64,000 bases of DNA from Siderastrea radians. Its lineage: Eukaryota > Cnidaria > Anthozoa > Scleractinia > Rhizangiidae. A program made the position numbers and the translations under genes. The notes beneath the pieces are model-generated. The model ran no database searches. It was not told the origin of the DNA and saw only the letters and a list, made by a program, of their open reading frames with translations. Location of the stretch: contig OZ024896.1 in the NCBI GenBank assembly GCA_964017195.1, forward strand, positions 310,001 to 374,000. The letters run 5' to 3'. Below, piece by piece: positions 12,500-22,578 of the stretch. Positions within the stretch are counted from its first letter, which is position 1. Every line of letters begins with the position of its first letter.

Positions 12500-14062
12500 G
12501 TAAGATGCAAAATTAGATGTTATTGCATAAGGGACCAGAGTGCGGCATTGTATAAAATATATTTACGCTGTATAAAATAATTATTTGTGTCAACCAGTCC
12601 ATTCTATCGAACATTTCACACAATATTTTCCAAGAGGTTTAAAATTATTTTCCAGTTGTTCCAAACTATGAACTTGCATATCACCAAAGGAATCTACCAT
12701 TGAATCAAACGTTGTCCCTTAGAGCTTTTGGCTTTATTTTCCCTTCCATAATTTACAGTGTCTTGTTTTTGTACAGTTGTTTCTAAATAGTCCCACAAAA
12801 CAATTGGGTAGATAAACTGAAAGAGATAATAGAGATGCCTTCTATCAATTCTTTGTAATTGATATTTTCCAGAAAATAGACACTTCGGCGAAACAAAGAT
12901 GAACATCAGGAGCAGTCGAAGCCATGCCATTTTTACAGTTGTGAGTTTTCTTCCATGTTTAAAGCCCTGGCTAAACATTTTTGTCCTACACGTTGTTTGT
13001 CATACAAAACTTTTGGTGGCTCAACAGGTAAACAATCTCTGACCAAACATCGGAGCTTTTCTGTTTTTTTTTTTGAAGTATGTGGTATATTGCCATCACT
13101 GATATTAAAACCCAAGAGATGCTAATCTCTTCTTGGTTTTAATATATTTCGGACTTTATGATCGGGTTTATCATTTATGAGTTAACAAGTAAACAGTCAC
13201 ATGAAGGGAAGCTCAAGGCTAAAGGCAGTGGATGAATGCACAAGCCATGTGACCGAATCAAAGGCCACGAAACGAACGAACGAAAGCAGTGAATGAACGA
13301 ACGAACAAGATAACGCATGAACGAACGAGCAACCCGACAATCGGACGAGGAAACTGCCAGCCAAACAAACGGAAAATGGACCAATAGCACGAACAAACGT
13401 CTGCAAACCCGGGAACTCAACAAATGGCTGAATACACCTATCTCTTTTCAAAACAAACAAAAGCAGTGCCACAATGTAGAAAAGTATTTTTGGGCGGCTT
13501 TAAATAAGTTTAGTAGAAATTGATTTGATAATGCCATTGAGAAAAAAACAAAGGGAAAATGGAAGATTAAATGGAAGATTAAATGTGTATTAACTTTCTT
13601 CAACTATTTTAGTGAGCTCACCAAAACTTAAGTTAGATACCGCAAGTCACCTGAAGAAGTGCAAACAGGCACAGGAAAATTTTCCAACAAACCATGGATG
13701 GAATTTGTGATTCCCATGATGGGAATTAGTCATTTCCCATGCTAAGGGATAACCCATTAATGGGTTTTACCTGCAGTTCCCATTTTACAGCGTTTCCCAT
13801 TAATGTGAATTTGGCTTTGTAAATGTAAAATGAAGTTATTTCCATTAATGTTAATCAGCTCCAAGTACAGGTAATGGATATTTCAAAAACCATTATACGA
13901 TTTTACGAAAAAACCATTCATGGACAAAATGCACTTTCCAGTAATGGTATTTAGAGTGACACTATTATCTGAATTTCCATGAATGTAGTTATATTTTGTG
14001 GATGTGATTTTTTACCTTATTTTTTACCTTAACTTTATTTTTTACCTTATTTTGTATTCTAG

Positions 14063-14144
14063 AAGCGTGTTTACGTAGAAGACCTAACCGAGGAGATTGT
14101 AACTTCCCCGGAAGAAGCGTTCAAACAAATGCACCGAGGGGAAA
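14063..14144 (+). CDS. Kinesin motor-domain exon, CENP-E-like, array copy 8
   Basis: Last intact copy, with both splice sites. It pairs Phe (TTC) with Met (ATG) and has the CTTAACTTTA box, so it mixes the two unit types. This fits recombination or gene conversion between units. No following kinesin exon (switch I, SSRSH) was recognised downstream in the window. Confidence 0.62.
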
Positions 14145-14514
14145 GTAAGATGCAAAATTATATGTTATTGCATAAGGGACCAGAGTGCGGCATTGTATAA
14201 AATATATTTACGCTGTATAAAATAATTATTTGTGTCAACCAGTCCATTCTATCGAACATTTCACACAATATTTTCCAAGAGGTTTAAAATTATTTTCCAG
14301 TTGTTCCAAACTATGAACTTGCATATCACCAAAGGAATCTACCACTGAATCAAACGTTGTCCCTTAGAGCTTTTGGCTTTATTTTCCCTTCCGCGCGACT
14401 TGAAATCCAAACAGCAGATGCAAGACGTCACAGAATAAGCGCGCACGCGAAAATGTGGCGAGAGAAATAGTATTTACGCGGGAAATGAACTCCTTCATTT
14501 TCATTAGTTCAATT

Positions 14515-14680
14515 GTTTAATAACCTCTTACTAACTGAACGCGAGGGCCGTACTGGGGAATATTGGCCCAAGGTCGTGGCAGTACGGACCTCGCTGCGCT
14601 CGGTCTGTACAAAAACGACCGGGGGCCAATATTCCCCAGTACGGTCCCGAGCAAGTCAGTTAGTAAGTAGTTTATTATAT
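14515..14680. repeat. Long palindrome, MITE- or foldback-like
   Basis: Arms begin CTTACTAACTGA at 14527 and end TCAGTTAGTAAG at 14667. They share a long block around TACTGGGGAATATTGGCCC, with a GC-rich loop between. The flanking ATAATAA-like bases extend the symmetry slightly. This has the look of a non-autonomous palindromic transposon and sits just right of the array boundary. Confidence 0.85.
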
Positions 14681-16286
14681 GGCATCATTTTTCGTACGAA
14701 ACAACACTTCCGGTAGTTCATTCAAGTCAATTTCCAGCGCGATGTCAAGGAAAGAAGCCCGCGATTTTAACTGGCTTTCGAATCAGTTTGATGGGTCGTT
14801 TGATGCATGATCATTGCTGTCGATCAACAAAAACTTGCGTGGCTCTTGAATGAAAACTGCTCTGCTTCTATTATATGTGTCAGTTTTTCGTCGTCCTCTA
14901 CAACACAAGATAGTTTTATTGGAAAATACTTCTCCGTTATGGGCGGAAACAACTCGGGAAAAAGAAGAATAAAAAAAGGCGGCGATAAAATCTCGCAAAC
15001 GTGCTTCTCAAACTGGAAATTGTGGCAGCGTGTTAGTCTGTAATGTGAACAAAGGAACACTCGAACTTAAAAAAAACGACACTGGAAATTATCTCTCCAT
15101 CAAATACTGCAAGTTGTTTGCTTCAGTGGCTTCATGGAGAACTTTGCGGATGCTGCGAGCAAATTTTCGTCGCACCTAACAAAGTTGTTTTTAGCGCGAG
15201 CTACATCTACAGCAACAGCAGACTTGAGAACAAGCTAAAAACTATTTTCAAGGATGTCCACTACAACAGCAAAAATCTCGCTGAGGAATGAAGGTACACT
15301 GTTATTTTAATAAATGTACGTGTAGCTTTGATTTGATCTTGTGGAAAGCGGACTCAAGCGATGGCCAATATTAAACTAGACCGTGATCGTTTCCTTTCGC
15401 TTTACAGTTGCCGATGAAAGCCGTTTGCTACTTGTTTTGCAGGTTTCCTTTTTTTTTCTTGTGAGAAACGTACTCTTTTGTTAATGCTGAATTTTAAAAA
15501 TTATTGTTTAAGTCTTGGCCGATTTACTCGGCTCTTTACAGCTTACAGTCTATAGCCGTACAAAGACAATAAACACACACAGTCACTGAAGAACGTTGCA
15601 CATGCTTTTTGATTCACTGCTGGCGAGTCTTTTGCTTATATCAAAAAGTCGGTAAAGTTAATCGAAGAGCGCTTTTTCTAAACAGACGTGTTTACCTCGT
15701 TCATTACCAGCTCCAAACCTTTCCTTTCTTCATCTTCTTGCGTCTTCGCAGTTTGAATTTTGCGGGAGCGGGAGCGCGAAAAAAATATCCAAAAAGGACC
15801 GTTTCCATGGTAATGGTCCGTACTGTACAATCCCGACCGAAAACTAACCAAAAAACTAACTGAAAAAGAATGAATTAATGAACGAATATTTCAAGTTAAG
15901 TACCAGTAAAGTTAATTTAAGCCTAGAAACAGAAATGTGCCAACAGCCCAGTCATCATCTTGGTATCCAGCGGGAGCGGCTTGCACAACTCATAATAAAG
16001 GGTCAGGGCAAAACCCTCACGTACAAGCAAGTTGAAGCAAATTGAACCAAACCAAAATTCAACTACAGCATGTGCAAGTGGCTGAAATTATGCACCTGTG
16101 TCAGCAGTGCTTTTATTACGAGGGAGGGGTCAACGTTATCGAATCTGTTAAATGCAGAATGTATTTTGGGCTTTGTTGGACACTGGAAAGTTGCATGGGT
16201 CCTGGAAAAGTCATGTAAAATTGTTTCTGAGAGAAAATAGCAAGTCCTTCCACGCATTGTATACCAAGTTTTTGTCACGTGTCTTA
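14681..16286. other. No supportable gene
   Basis: Short ORFs in all frames lack splice context and recognisable domains. The region has mixed composition, with GC-rich patches near 14,730-15,200 and 15,760-15,840. I see no tandem repeat or clear TIR element in it. Confidence 0.5.
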
Positions 16287-16289
16287 CAG

Positions 16290-16414
16290 AAAGTCAACAG
16301 AAGCTATAGCGAATAAGAAGAAAATGAGAGTGAAGAAGAAAACAAAAATGATCCCGACTGGGCTCCAACTCCGCACCCGAAAAGGAAAAAAGGAAAGGGC
16401 CTCTCAGCGAGCAG
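16290..16414 (+). CDS. Possible exon, acidic then basic low-complexity protein
   Basis: A CTTACAG acceptor precedes 16290 and a GCAG/GTACGT donor follows 16414. In one frame the second half reads ESEEENKNDPDWAPTPHPKR, then a Lys-rich stretch, resembling linker regions next to nuclear proteins. That frame has a stop about ten codons earlier. The other open frame across the whole interval is Lys-rich and less convincing. No neighbouring exon was found, so this may be a remnant. Confidence 0.2.
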
Positions 16415-17021
16415 GTACGTAAAAAATGAATGACAAGGAACTTACGCAAAGGCGTTTGTGATCAACGTACGACAGCGGAGCACCATAAACATGGCGAACC
16501 TTAATAGAGAACCAAGCCCAATAATTTTCCTGGTCATGGCTAGCGAAATGGTTCGCAGGCGCGTACGTAGCTACGTTGCGCAACATCCAGGATATCGAAT
16601 CGAGTCGAAGTACATATCGCTTTGATTCGCAGCATTTGGCCGCATTTCCTTTTTTTTTTGGTAATTACTTTAAAAAAGGAATAAGTTCCAAAAAAAGTGG
16701 GGCTCCGCTTTTAGGCTTTGCTAAATCTATATCTTATGTCTGGTATCATAAATTAGCATGTGCATTGTTTGGTTTCTCGTTTATCATAAACAGGGTTCCC
16801 AAGGAAATTCCACGCTACTCACTGCGTTTTATTTATTTATTATTTGCTTATTATTTTACCCGCAGAAGAAAAACTGGAGGCAACAATCTTCCATGGCTTG
16901 GAGGAAATTAAATTACAAGAAATGATGCAAGCAGATACGCGCTCGTTCATCCCCCGAATGCTGAGGGCCACCACGGGTGAAAGTCCACAATGGGGAAAGG
17001 AGGCATGTAAACCTCTGTGGT

Positions 17022-17680
17022 GGCGAGATGTCCTACAAACAACGACTGCTGACTCTTCGCTTGCTACCACTAGCATACGACAGGGAACTGAGAGATCTTT
17101 TATTTCTCTATAACTGTATTTCTGGTTATACTGACCTAAATATTGATCGATATGTTACTTTTGTCACGCATGGCCGGTCCCGCTCTAAGAATCCCACCCT
17201 CGTACTTAAACCTGCTTACTGTAAAACCGCAACTTTTCAAGCTTCTTTTTTCAATAGAATTGTAAAACCTTGGAACACTATCTGTAATCTCGCCCCTCAC
17301 GACAAATTTTCTAGCCTAAGTTTATTCAAATATTTTCTGCGCGCCACTTATTTTACTTTACTGGACACTACCTATGATATTGACATGCCCTGCACCTGGT
17401 TCCTCTTCCGTAACTGCCCTTGCCACCGCTCTTAATTTTTGAGACTAATATTATCTGCATCTTGTTTTTTAACTATAGTTATAAGTAATAATTAGATTTT
17501 TAACTATAATTTTTAGCTATAAGTAATTAATTAGATTTATTGTACTTTTTTTTTTAAATTTAAGATTTTTATCACCATACTAGTTTTTTAGGGTTGCGCC
17601 TCGCATGGGTAACATTATTTTCCCGTTCGCACAATTCCTTTTTGGTCCTTTGTAAATTTTGAGACCAATAAAGTTGATAG
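17022..17680 (+). pseudogene. LINE 3' fragment: C-terminus of a jockey/CR1-type reverse transcriptase
   Basis: The frame from 17022 to the stop at 17435 gives the C-terminal ~135 residues of a non-LTR reverse transcriptase (SYKQRLLTLRLLPL, then LFLYNCISGY and FFNRIVKPWN). This is the extension seen downstream of the RT domain in jockey/CR1/L2-type LINEs. A 3' UTR follows and ends GAGACCAATAAAGTTGATAG at 17680, immediately before virus-like ORF sequence. The 5' part is gone and the preceding frame belongs to unrelated DNA. The matching part at 21546-21959 is nearly identical. Confidence 0.85.
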
Positions 17681-17937
17681 ACCATCCCCACATGTCCTCT
17701 CTGCACATATGCTCAGATGTAGCAGACAGTACCATTGCGAAGAATCAAGTAACCGATTTGTTGCGAGAAGTCAAGTGCCAATGTGAAGGACGAGGCACCA
17801 TGTTCTTTGAACCATTACACATTCAATACACGTCTCTTCGCAACAAGTTTAAAATGCAAGTGGCCGAAACGACTGGAGAGCTCGTCACGTTTGGGGAAGG
17901 CAATACCATTGCCACGTTGCACTTCAAAAAGACATAA
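17681..17937 (+). pseudogene. Virus-like structural-type protein, C-terminal fragment, copy 1
   Basis: About 85 codons remain open from the LINE junction to the TAA at 17937. The segment starts SSLHICSDVADSTIAKNQV and ends ATLHFKKT. A 'short SDV/ADST segment ... LR.V ... Y..L....F...' layout ending in a beta-like 'T.LHF' tail recalls a protein of virus-derived elements (Polinton/adintovirus-like) common in invertebrate genomes, usually near capsid-type genes. I know the family only by resemblance. The N-terminal part is cut off by the LINE, so the copy is broken. The next small basic ORF lies 113 bases downstream. Confidence 0.4.
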
Positions 17938-18050
17938 AAGGGCACGTGGAGTGACGGACTCTTACTGTGTTTTAAGAGTGAGAGAGAGAGATAATGTTGG
18001 GAGGTAGTTTGACGTGATTTCGACCCGACGACTACCAGGATGGTCAAGGG

Positions 18051-18314
18051 TTGTTTACGGACATGCTCAAAGGAGGTCTCCAAGGCCTTAAAAGGACACG
18101 AAATCCTTTAAAACTACCCAGTAACACAATTGGCGGATTCAAAGTGGGGTTGGCGCGTGGTGTGAAACGAAAAGCCGAAGAAGTGTTGAAACAGGAAATC
18201 ACCAAACAAGCCAAGAAGGCCCTGTCCAACAGCAACATGAAAAAAGCCTTACACGTAGCCAACACCCATTTTCCTAAACAGGTGAAAAAAGTGCGAGACA
18301 TTTTTGGTGTGTGA
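18051..18314 (+). CDS. Small basic virus-like protein, copy 1
   Basis: The 87-residue ORF starts at ATG 18063 or at an upstream in-frame TTG (18051); I prefer the ATG (MLKGGLQGLKRTR). It is very rich in Lys/Arg and small residues, with RGVKRKAEEVLKQEITKQ in the middle and KKVRDIFGV at the end. Size, charge and position after the fragment above fit a DNA-condensing or minor virion protein of the same integrated element, but no specific family can be named. It is intact in both duplicate copies. Confidence 0.4.
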   Translation: MFTDMLKGGLQGLKRTRNPLKLPSNTIGGFKVGLARGVKRKAEEVLKQEITKQAKKALSNSNMKKALHVANTHFPKQVKKVRDIFGV

Positions 18315-18960
18315 ACATGCCTATGACCCCAATGCAGTCTCACCATCGACGTATCCATAGCGATTGTGGTTTACACCAACTGACCTAAGAGGTTTTGTTC
18401 CCCTAATGCTGAGGGCCACCAATGGCGGAAAGCTTAATTTTATAAATTAGAGACAAGGCATTCATGGAAAACAGATTATAGTAGTGTTCAGATTAATATT
18501 TTTTTAAAATCGTAAGATTTTTATTTACCTAATGAATCTTAACTCTGTATAAATAAATGTAATCAAAATAAATAAAAATAAACATGTTTTAATTTCTGAC
18601 TTGAGTTGTGTTGCATTTGTTTAATAGTTGCAACGTGTAATCTCTGTTTCTCGATACACAAAGATTTCTTTTAAAGGATTTTACATATACGATTGAGCAA
18701 TTTATTTTTTCTTCAGTCTATTTTTGTATTCCTTTGTATTCATTCTAGATATAAAATGGTGTTCCAAGACACTTTTCCCCTCCATATGGTAATCATTTGT
18801 CAGTATAATGACATTTCTTTAGTATTTTTCACGACAGCTAATTAGATTTTTGATAATTTCATGGTGTACCATTTCCTGGTGTAGTGGCCATATGATTGGA
18901 CCTTTATTCAGACTGGTTTACCTCATCAGTTGAATTTACCGGGAGGGGGGTGGCAAGTGG
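18315..18960. other. AT-rich spacer, duplicated, no gene seen
   Basis: The spacer downstream of the basic ORF contains AATAAATGTAATCAAAATAA and a run of AATAAA-like motifs near 18,550, which could serve as polyadenylation signals. The same spacer follows copy 2. No ORF of note. Confidence 0.5.
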
Positions 18961-19003
18961 GTTGAGTTCATATCTTTTACCGGATGCTCGTGTGAATCTG
19001 TAG

Positions 19004-19507
19004 GAGTTGGTGGCCAAAGGACAGTACCTCTTGGGGGTCAAATGGGACCAATCCGTTCCCCAAGCGAGTGGAGGGATGCAGGCGAAAAAAGGAACCGCTG
19101 AAGCCATCATTGACAATATCAAAGACTTGGATTGGGTGGTGGATGGAGTGAGTTTCATGAAAGTGGGCATCCATCACATGGAACAACAATTGAAGGAATC
19201 TGCAGTCCAAGGAGGACGCTTCACCAACAGTCAGGGTAAACACCCCTACGTCAAGTTTTGTTGGGATGGTGGGGACCTGGTGATTGACAACACCAACATC
19301 TGTCATTGTGATCTTAACACCCCCACCATCAATATCAACACGAAGTTAGTACTCAAGATGGGGAAGCTGTGCAAAGTGAACAGTAGATGGATTTTGGGAC
19401 CCAACTTAGAACAAGAATTCGTGGTAGACCAACGATGTGAAAACCCAGAGCGATTGGAACAATTTGAACGAAGGCGATGGCAACCCCATGTTTCGGACAG
19501 TTTTTAA
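19004..19507 (+). CDS. Hypothetical protein of the virus-like integration, 5' end not clear
   Basis: An open frame of 167 codons runs from just after a TAG at 19001 to the TAA at 19507. There is no ATG near the left end, so the start is probably lost. Visible features: GGMQAKKGTAEAIIDNIKD near residue 22, Cys/His pairs in NICHCD, a beta-rich middle (VKFCWDGGDLVIDN), and a charged end (RCENPERLEQFERRRW). Codon use and composition resemble the flanking virus-like ORFs. I do not recognise the family. Confidence 0.45.
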   Translation, partial: ELVAKGQYLLGVKWDQSVPQASGGMQAKKGTAEAIIDNIKDLDWVVDGVSFMKVGIHHMEQQLKESAVQGGRFTNSQGKHPYVKFCWDGGDLVIDNTNICHCDLNTPTININTKLVLKMGKLCKVNSRWILGPNLEQEFVVDQRCENPERLEQFERRRWQPHVSDSF

Positions 19508-19661
19508 TTTTTTTTAAAAAACTATTTACAGTTGAGCATAAGTTGTGGTTGGTGTTTCACCAACCTTAACACAGCGTTTCATACCGCGGTGGGAATCCGA
19601 CAGATTTCGTTTTTTTTCTCAGTCTCCTGCTTGTGTGTCTGTTTCATCAAATCTGAAAATT

Positions 19662-19715
19662 ATGGCTGCCAAAGGGAAAAGATCCGAGTCGGAATTAGGC
19701 TTGCTGGAAGGCAAA
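19662..19715 (+). pseudogene. N-terminal start of a gene cut by the LINE
   Basis: An ATG at 19662 begins MAAKGKRSESELGLLEGK, then the reading changes to LINE endonuclease sequence near 19,716. The preceding ~150 bases are non-coding and could be its 5' region. It may belong to the same virus-like element as its neighbours. Only 18 codons are left. Confidence 0.35.
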
Positions 19716-21959
19716 ATGAATTTCCTTCTGACCATTATTTGGTGGACTTTTTCATCCGATTGAAATTCAAGCGATCAAAGCGTGTGCCTCGTAAAACGTA
19801 CGACTACAAAGGGGCAGATTTTGACGATCTGCGAAGTCGCCTACAGCTGCTACCTTCTGATATGTCGCACTCCGACGATGTTGACATCTACTGGTCTCAG
19901 TGGAAAGATTTATTTTTAGCAACAGTTGCTGAATGTGTCCCAATGAAGACCATTAGGGACACCAACTCTCCCCCTTGGATAGACAGGGAAGTTAAGTTTG
20001 CATTACGCAGAAAGTACCGTGCCCTGAGGAAATATCGTGAAAACAAAACCGTGGAACGGAAGTTAAAACTAAGATCTCTAAGCAATGAAATCAAGAAACT
20101 TGTCCGACAAAAACATCGCGACTATCTCCTTAAAATTGAAGGCTCTTTAAAGGAAAACCCTAAATTATTTTGGAACTATCACAAAGCTATCCTACACCAT
20201 CGATCGGGCTCGAATACTGAGATCACCTTCGACGGGAAATCAGCAAAAACTGCAGCCGAAAAGGCTGAGCTCTTTAATGCTTATTTCTGCTCTGTGTTTA
20301 CATCATCCAAGCAGGACAAAGCACGCAGTTTGCAAATGTATCCCATGAGAATGAATATGGAAATTTCTGAGATCACACTATCTCTCAACGAGGTGAGACA
20401 TTGCTTGTCTATTTTGGACCCGTCAAAAGCCACTGGCCCCGATGGAATTCCTGCGCGTATTCTTAAAGAGTGCAGTGAGCAGATCGCGCCAAGTCTTCGT
20501 GCCCTATTCAATCACTCTCTGCGTACTGGGCGGTTTCCATCTGAATGGAAGTCAGCTGATGTTACTCCAGTTCATAAGAAAGATCTTTTAGAGCCAGCTG
20601 AAAATTATAGACCAATCTCACTTCTACCAATTGTGAGTAAAGTTATGGAACGCTGCGTTTGTAACAGACTTTATTCCCATGTCTTGCAATCAATTACATC
20701 CTTACAACACGGATTCATGCGTTCCCGTTAATGCTCTTCGCAACTTTTATCCGTACTCCATTCAATTGGGGAGGGACTCGACAAAAACAAACAGACGGAT
20801 ATTTTGTACCTTGATTTTGCCAAGGCTTTTGATACAGTTGATCAAGTCATTCTTATTGAAAAGTTGAAATGGTACGGTGTCACAGGTCAACTGATAGATT
20901 GGTTTTCTGACTACCTAAAGGACAGATCGCAGAGAGTTGTGATTGAAGGCACTGCCTCTGAGCGTCTACCGGTCACTTCCGGTGTACCCCAGGGTAGTCT
21001 TGTCGGCCCACTCCTCTTTGTCATATTTATCAATGACCTCCCTGATGTCATCCATGAGCAAACCATCACCGCTCTGTATGCTGATGATACCAAGTTGCAC
21101 CGTACTATCTTGTCAGTGAAGGACTGTGCTATCCGCCAGCAGGATCTGACAAGTTTAAACACCTGGAGCCGCGAATCAAACATGAAGTTCAACGCCTCCA
21201 AATGCAAAGTGCTAACAATCACGCGAAAGAAAACACCTGTAAATCATGAATATCACCTTGGCGATGTAAACATACAATGCGTTCAGGAAGAAAAAGACCT
21301 TGGTGTAATCATAACTAGAAATCTAACGTGGGACTCGCACGTAATGCGTATTGTACTCAAGGCTAATAGAATGCTGGGACTCTTAAAGAGAACTTGCCCA
21401 CTTATGACCGACACTTTATCTATCTCTCGTGAAGTCACAGCTTACATATGCCACGGAAGTTTGGTCTCCTGCTAGTGCCAATTTGAGAACGATCCTAGAA
21501 AGAGTCCAGAGGCGCGCCACTCGCTGGATACTAAGAACTAGAATCGGCGAGATGTCCTACAAACAACGACTGCTGACTCTTCGCTTGCTACCACTAGCAT
21601 ACGACAGGGAACTGAGAGATCTTTTATTTCTCTATAACTGTATTTCTGGTTATACTGACCTAAATATTGATCGATATGTTACTTTTGTCACGCATGGCCG
21701 GTCCCACTCTAAGAATCCCACCCTCGTACTTAAACCTGCTTACTGCAAAACCGCAACTTTTCAAGCTTCTTCTTTCAATAGAATTGTAAAACCTTGGAAC
21801 ACTATCTGTAATCTCGCCCCTCACGACAAATTTTCTAGCCTAAGTTTATTCAAATATTTTCTGCGCGCCACTTATTTTACTTTACTGGACACTACCTATG
21901 ATATTGACATGCCCTGCACCTGGTTCCTCTTCCGTAACTGCCCTTGCCACCGCTCTTAA
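19716..21959 (+). pseudogene. LINE endonuclease/reverse transcriptase ORF2, frame-broken
   Basis: The endonuclease tail is followed by a basic linker and RT fingers (KATGPDGIPARILKEC, then ENYRPISLLPIVSKVMERCV) up to a stop at 20731. After a frameshift the palm continues: motif A LDFAKAFDTVDQ near 20,806, motif B TSGVPQGSLVGPLLF near 20,974, and the catalytic YADD near 21,078. A second break near 21,430-21,475 shifts into the C-terminal extension (WSPASANLRTILERVQRRAT), which runs to 21959. The core catalytic Asp residues are present. With two frameshifts and a missing 5' half it cannot make a working enzyme. Confidence 0.9.
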
Positions 21960-22208
21960 TTTTTGAGACTAATATTATCTGCATCTTGTTTTTTAACTAT
22001 AGTACTGTTATAAGTAATAATTAGATTTTTAACTATAATTTTTAGCTATAAGTAATTAATTAGATTTATTGAACTTTTTTTTTAAATTTAAGATTTTTAT
22101 CACCATACTAGTTTTTTAGGGTTGCGCCTCGCATGGGTAACATTATTTTCCCGTTCGCGCAATTCCTTTTTGGTCCTTTGTAAATTTTGAGACCAATAAA
22201 GTTGATAG
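19716..22208 (+). mobile_element. 5'-truncated jockey/CR1-type LINE
   Basis: The element begins inside the endonuclease domain (FPSDHYLVDF, the C-terminal His motif) and runs through reverse transcriptase and a 3' UTR ending GACCAATAAAGTTGATAG at 22208. It has no poly-A tail. The downstream neighbour is the same virus-like fragment as in copy 1. The insertion therefore predates the duplication, or the duplication began inside the LINE. Confidence 0.85.
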
Positions 22209-22465
22209 ACCATCCCCACATGTCCTCTCTGCACATATGCTCAGATGTAGCAGACAGTACCATTGCGAAGAATCAAGTAACCGATTTGTTGCGAGAAGTC
22301 AAGTGCCAACGTGAAGGACGAGGCACCATGTTCTTTGAACCATTACACATTCAATACACGTCTCTTCGCAACAAGTTTAAAATGCAAGTGGCCGAAACGA
22401 CTGGAGAGCTCGTCACATTTGGGGAAGGCAATACCATTGCCACGTTGCACTTCAAAAAGACATAA
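22209..22465 (+). pseudogene. Virus-like structural-type protein, C-terminal fragment, copy 2
   Basis: Nearly identical to the fragment at 17681-17937, with a Cys-to-Arg change (KCQREGRG). It is truncated at the same LINE junction. Open to the stop at 22465. Confidence 0.4.
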
Positions 22466-22578
22466 AAGGGCACGTGGAGTGACGGACTCTTACTGTGTTT
22501 TTAGAGTGAGAGAGAGAGATAATGTTGGGAGGTAGTTTGACGTGATTTCGACCCGACGACTACCAGGATGGTCAAGGG

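Larger units (their letters stand above)
1..14392 (+). repeat. Tandem array of a ~1.63-kb unit, 8 full copies plus a partial ninth
   Basis: The landmark GGCATTGTATAAAATATA recurs at 1, 2042, 4384, 6010, 7636, 9282, 10902, 12544 and 14189, all in the same orientation. Spacings are 2041, 2342, 1626, 1626, 1646, 1620, 1642 and 1645. The two long units are explained by an internal reduplication (unit 1) and an insertion (unit 2). The ninth copy stops at 14392, inside the unit, where unique sequence starts. The left edge is outside the window. Copies are near-identical, differing by scattered substitutions, poly-T length and a TTTTACCTTA-type stutter just before the exon. Each full unit ends with an 82-nt open exon, so this is an exon-bearing satellite or a tandem exon duplication. 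An assembly collapse or expansion cannot be excluded. Confidence 0.97.
17022..18977 (+). repeat. Segmental duplication, copy 1 (partner 21,546-23,505)
   Basis: From GGCGAGATGTCCTAC at 17022 to GAGTTCATATCTTT at ~18977 the sequence matches 21546-23505 at a nearly constant offset of 4524-4528. There are only scattered substitutions. The segment holds the LINE 3' end plus two small ORFs. Upstream of 17022 the copies diverge abruptly: here the LINE part is only ~0.65 kb, in copy 2 it continues into a full reverse transcriptase. Confidence 0.95.

Noticed and set aside
2192..12978. A 94-codon minus-strand ORF repeated in most array units
   Set aside because: Its conservation only reflects the near-identity of the units. 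No domain, no splice context, and it is shortened in unit 1 without other effect.
2671..13472. 82-, 91- and 68-codon ORFs overlapping on both strands in each unit
   Set aside because: They lie over the same GAACGAACGA-rich stretch in several frames, with low-complexity Ser/Phe/Val or Asn/Lys/Gln products. Typical composition artefacts.
14783..15060. Overlapping ORFs on both strands near 14.8-15.06 kb
   Set aside because: Mutually antisense, short and without domains or exon signals.
18904..19306. Minus-strand ORFs opposite the 167-codon frame
   Set aside because: Shadow frames of the + strand ORF, with less natural composition.
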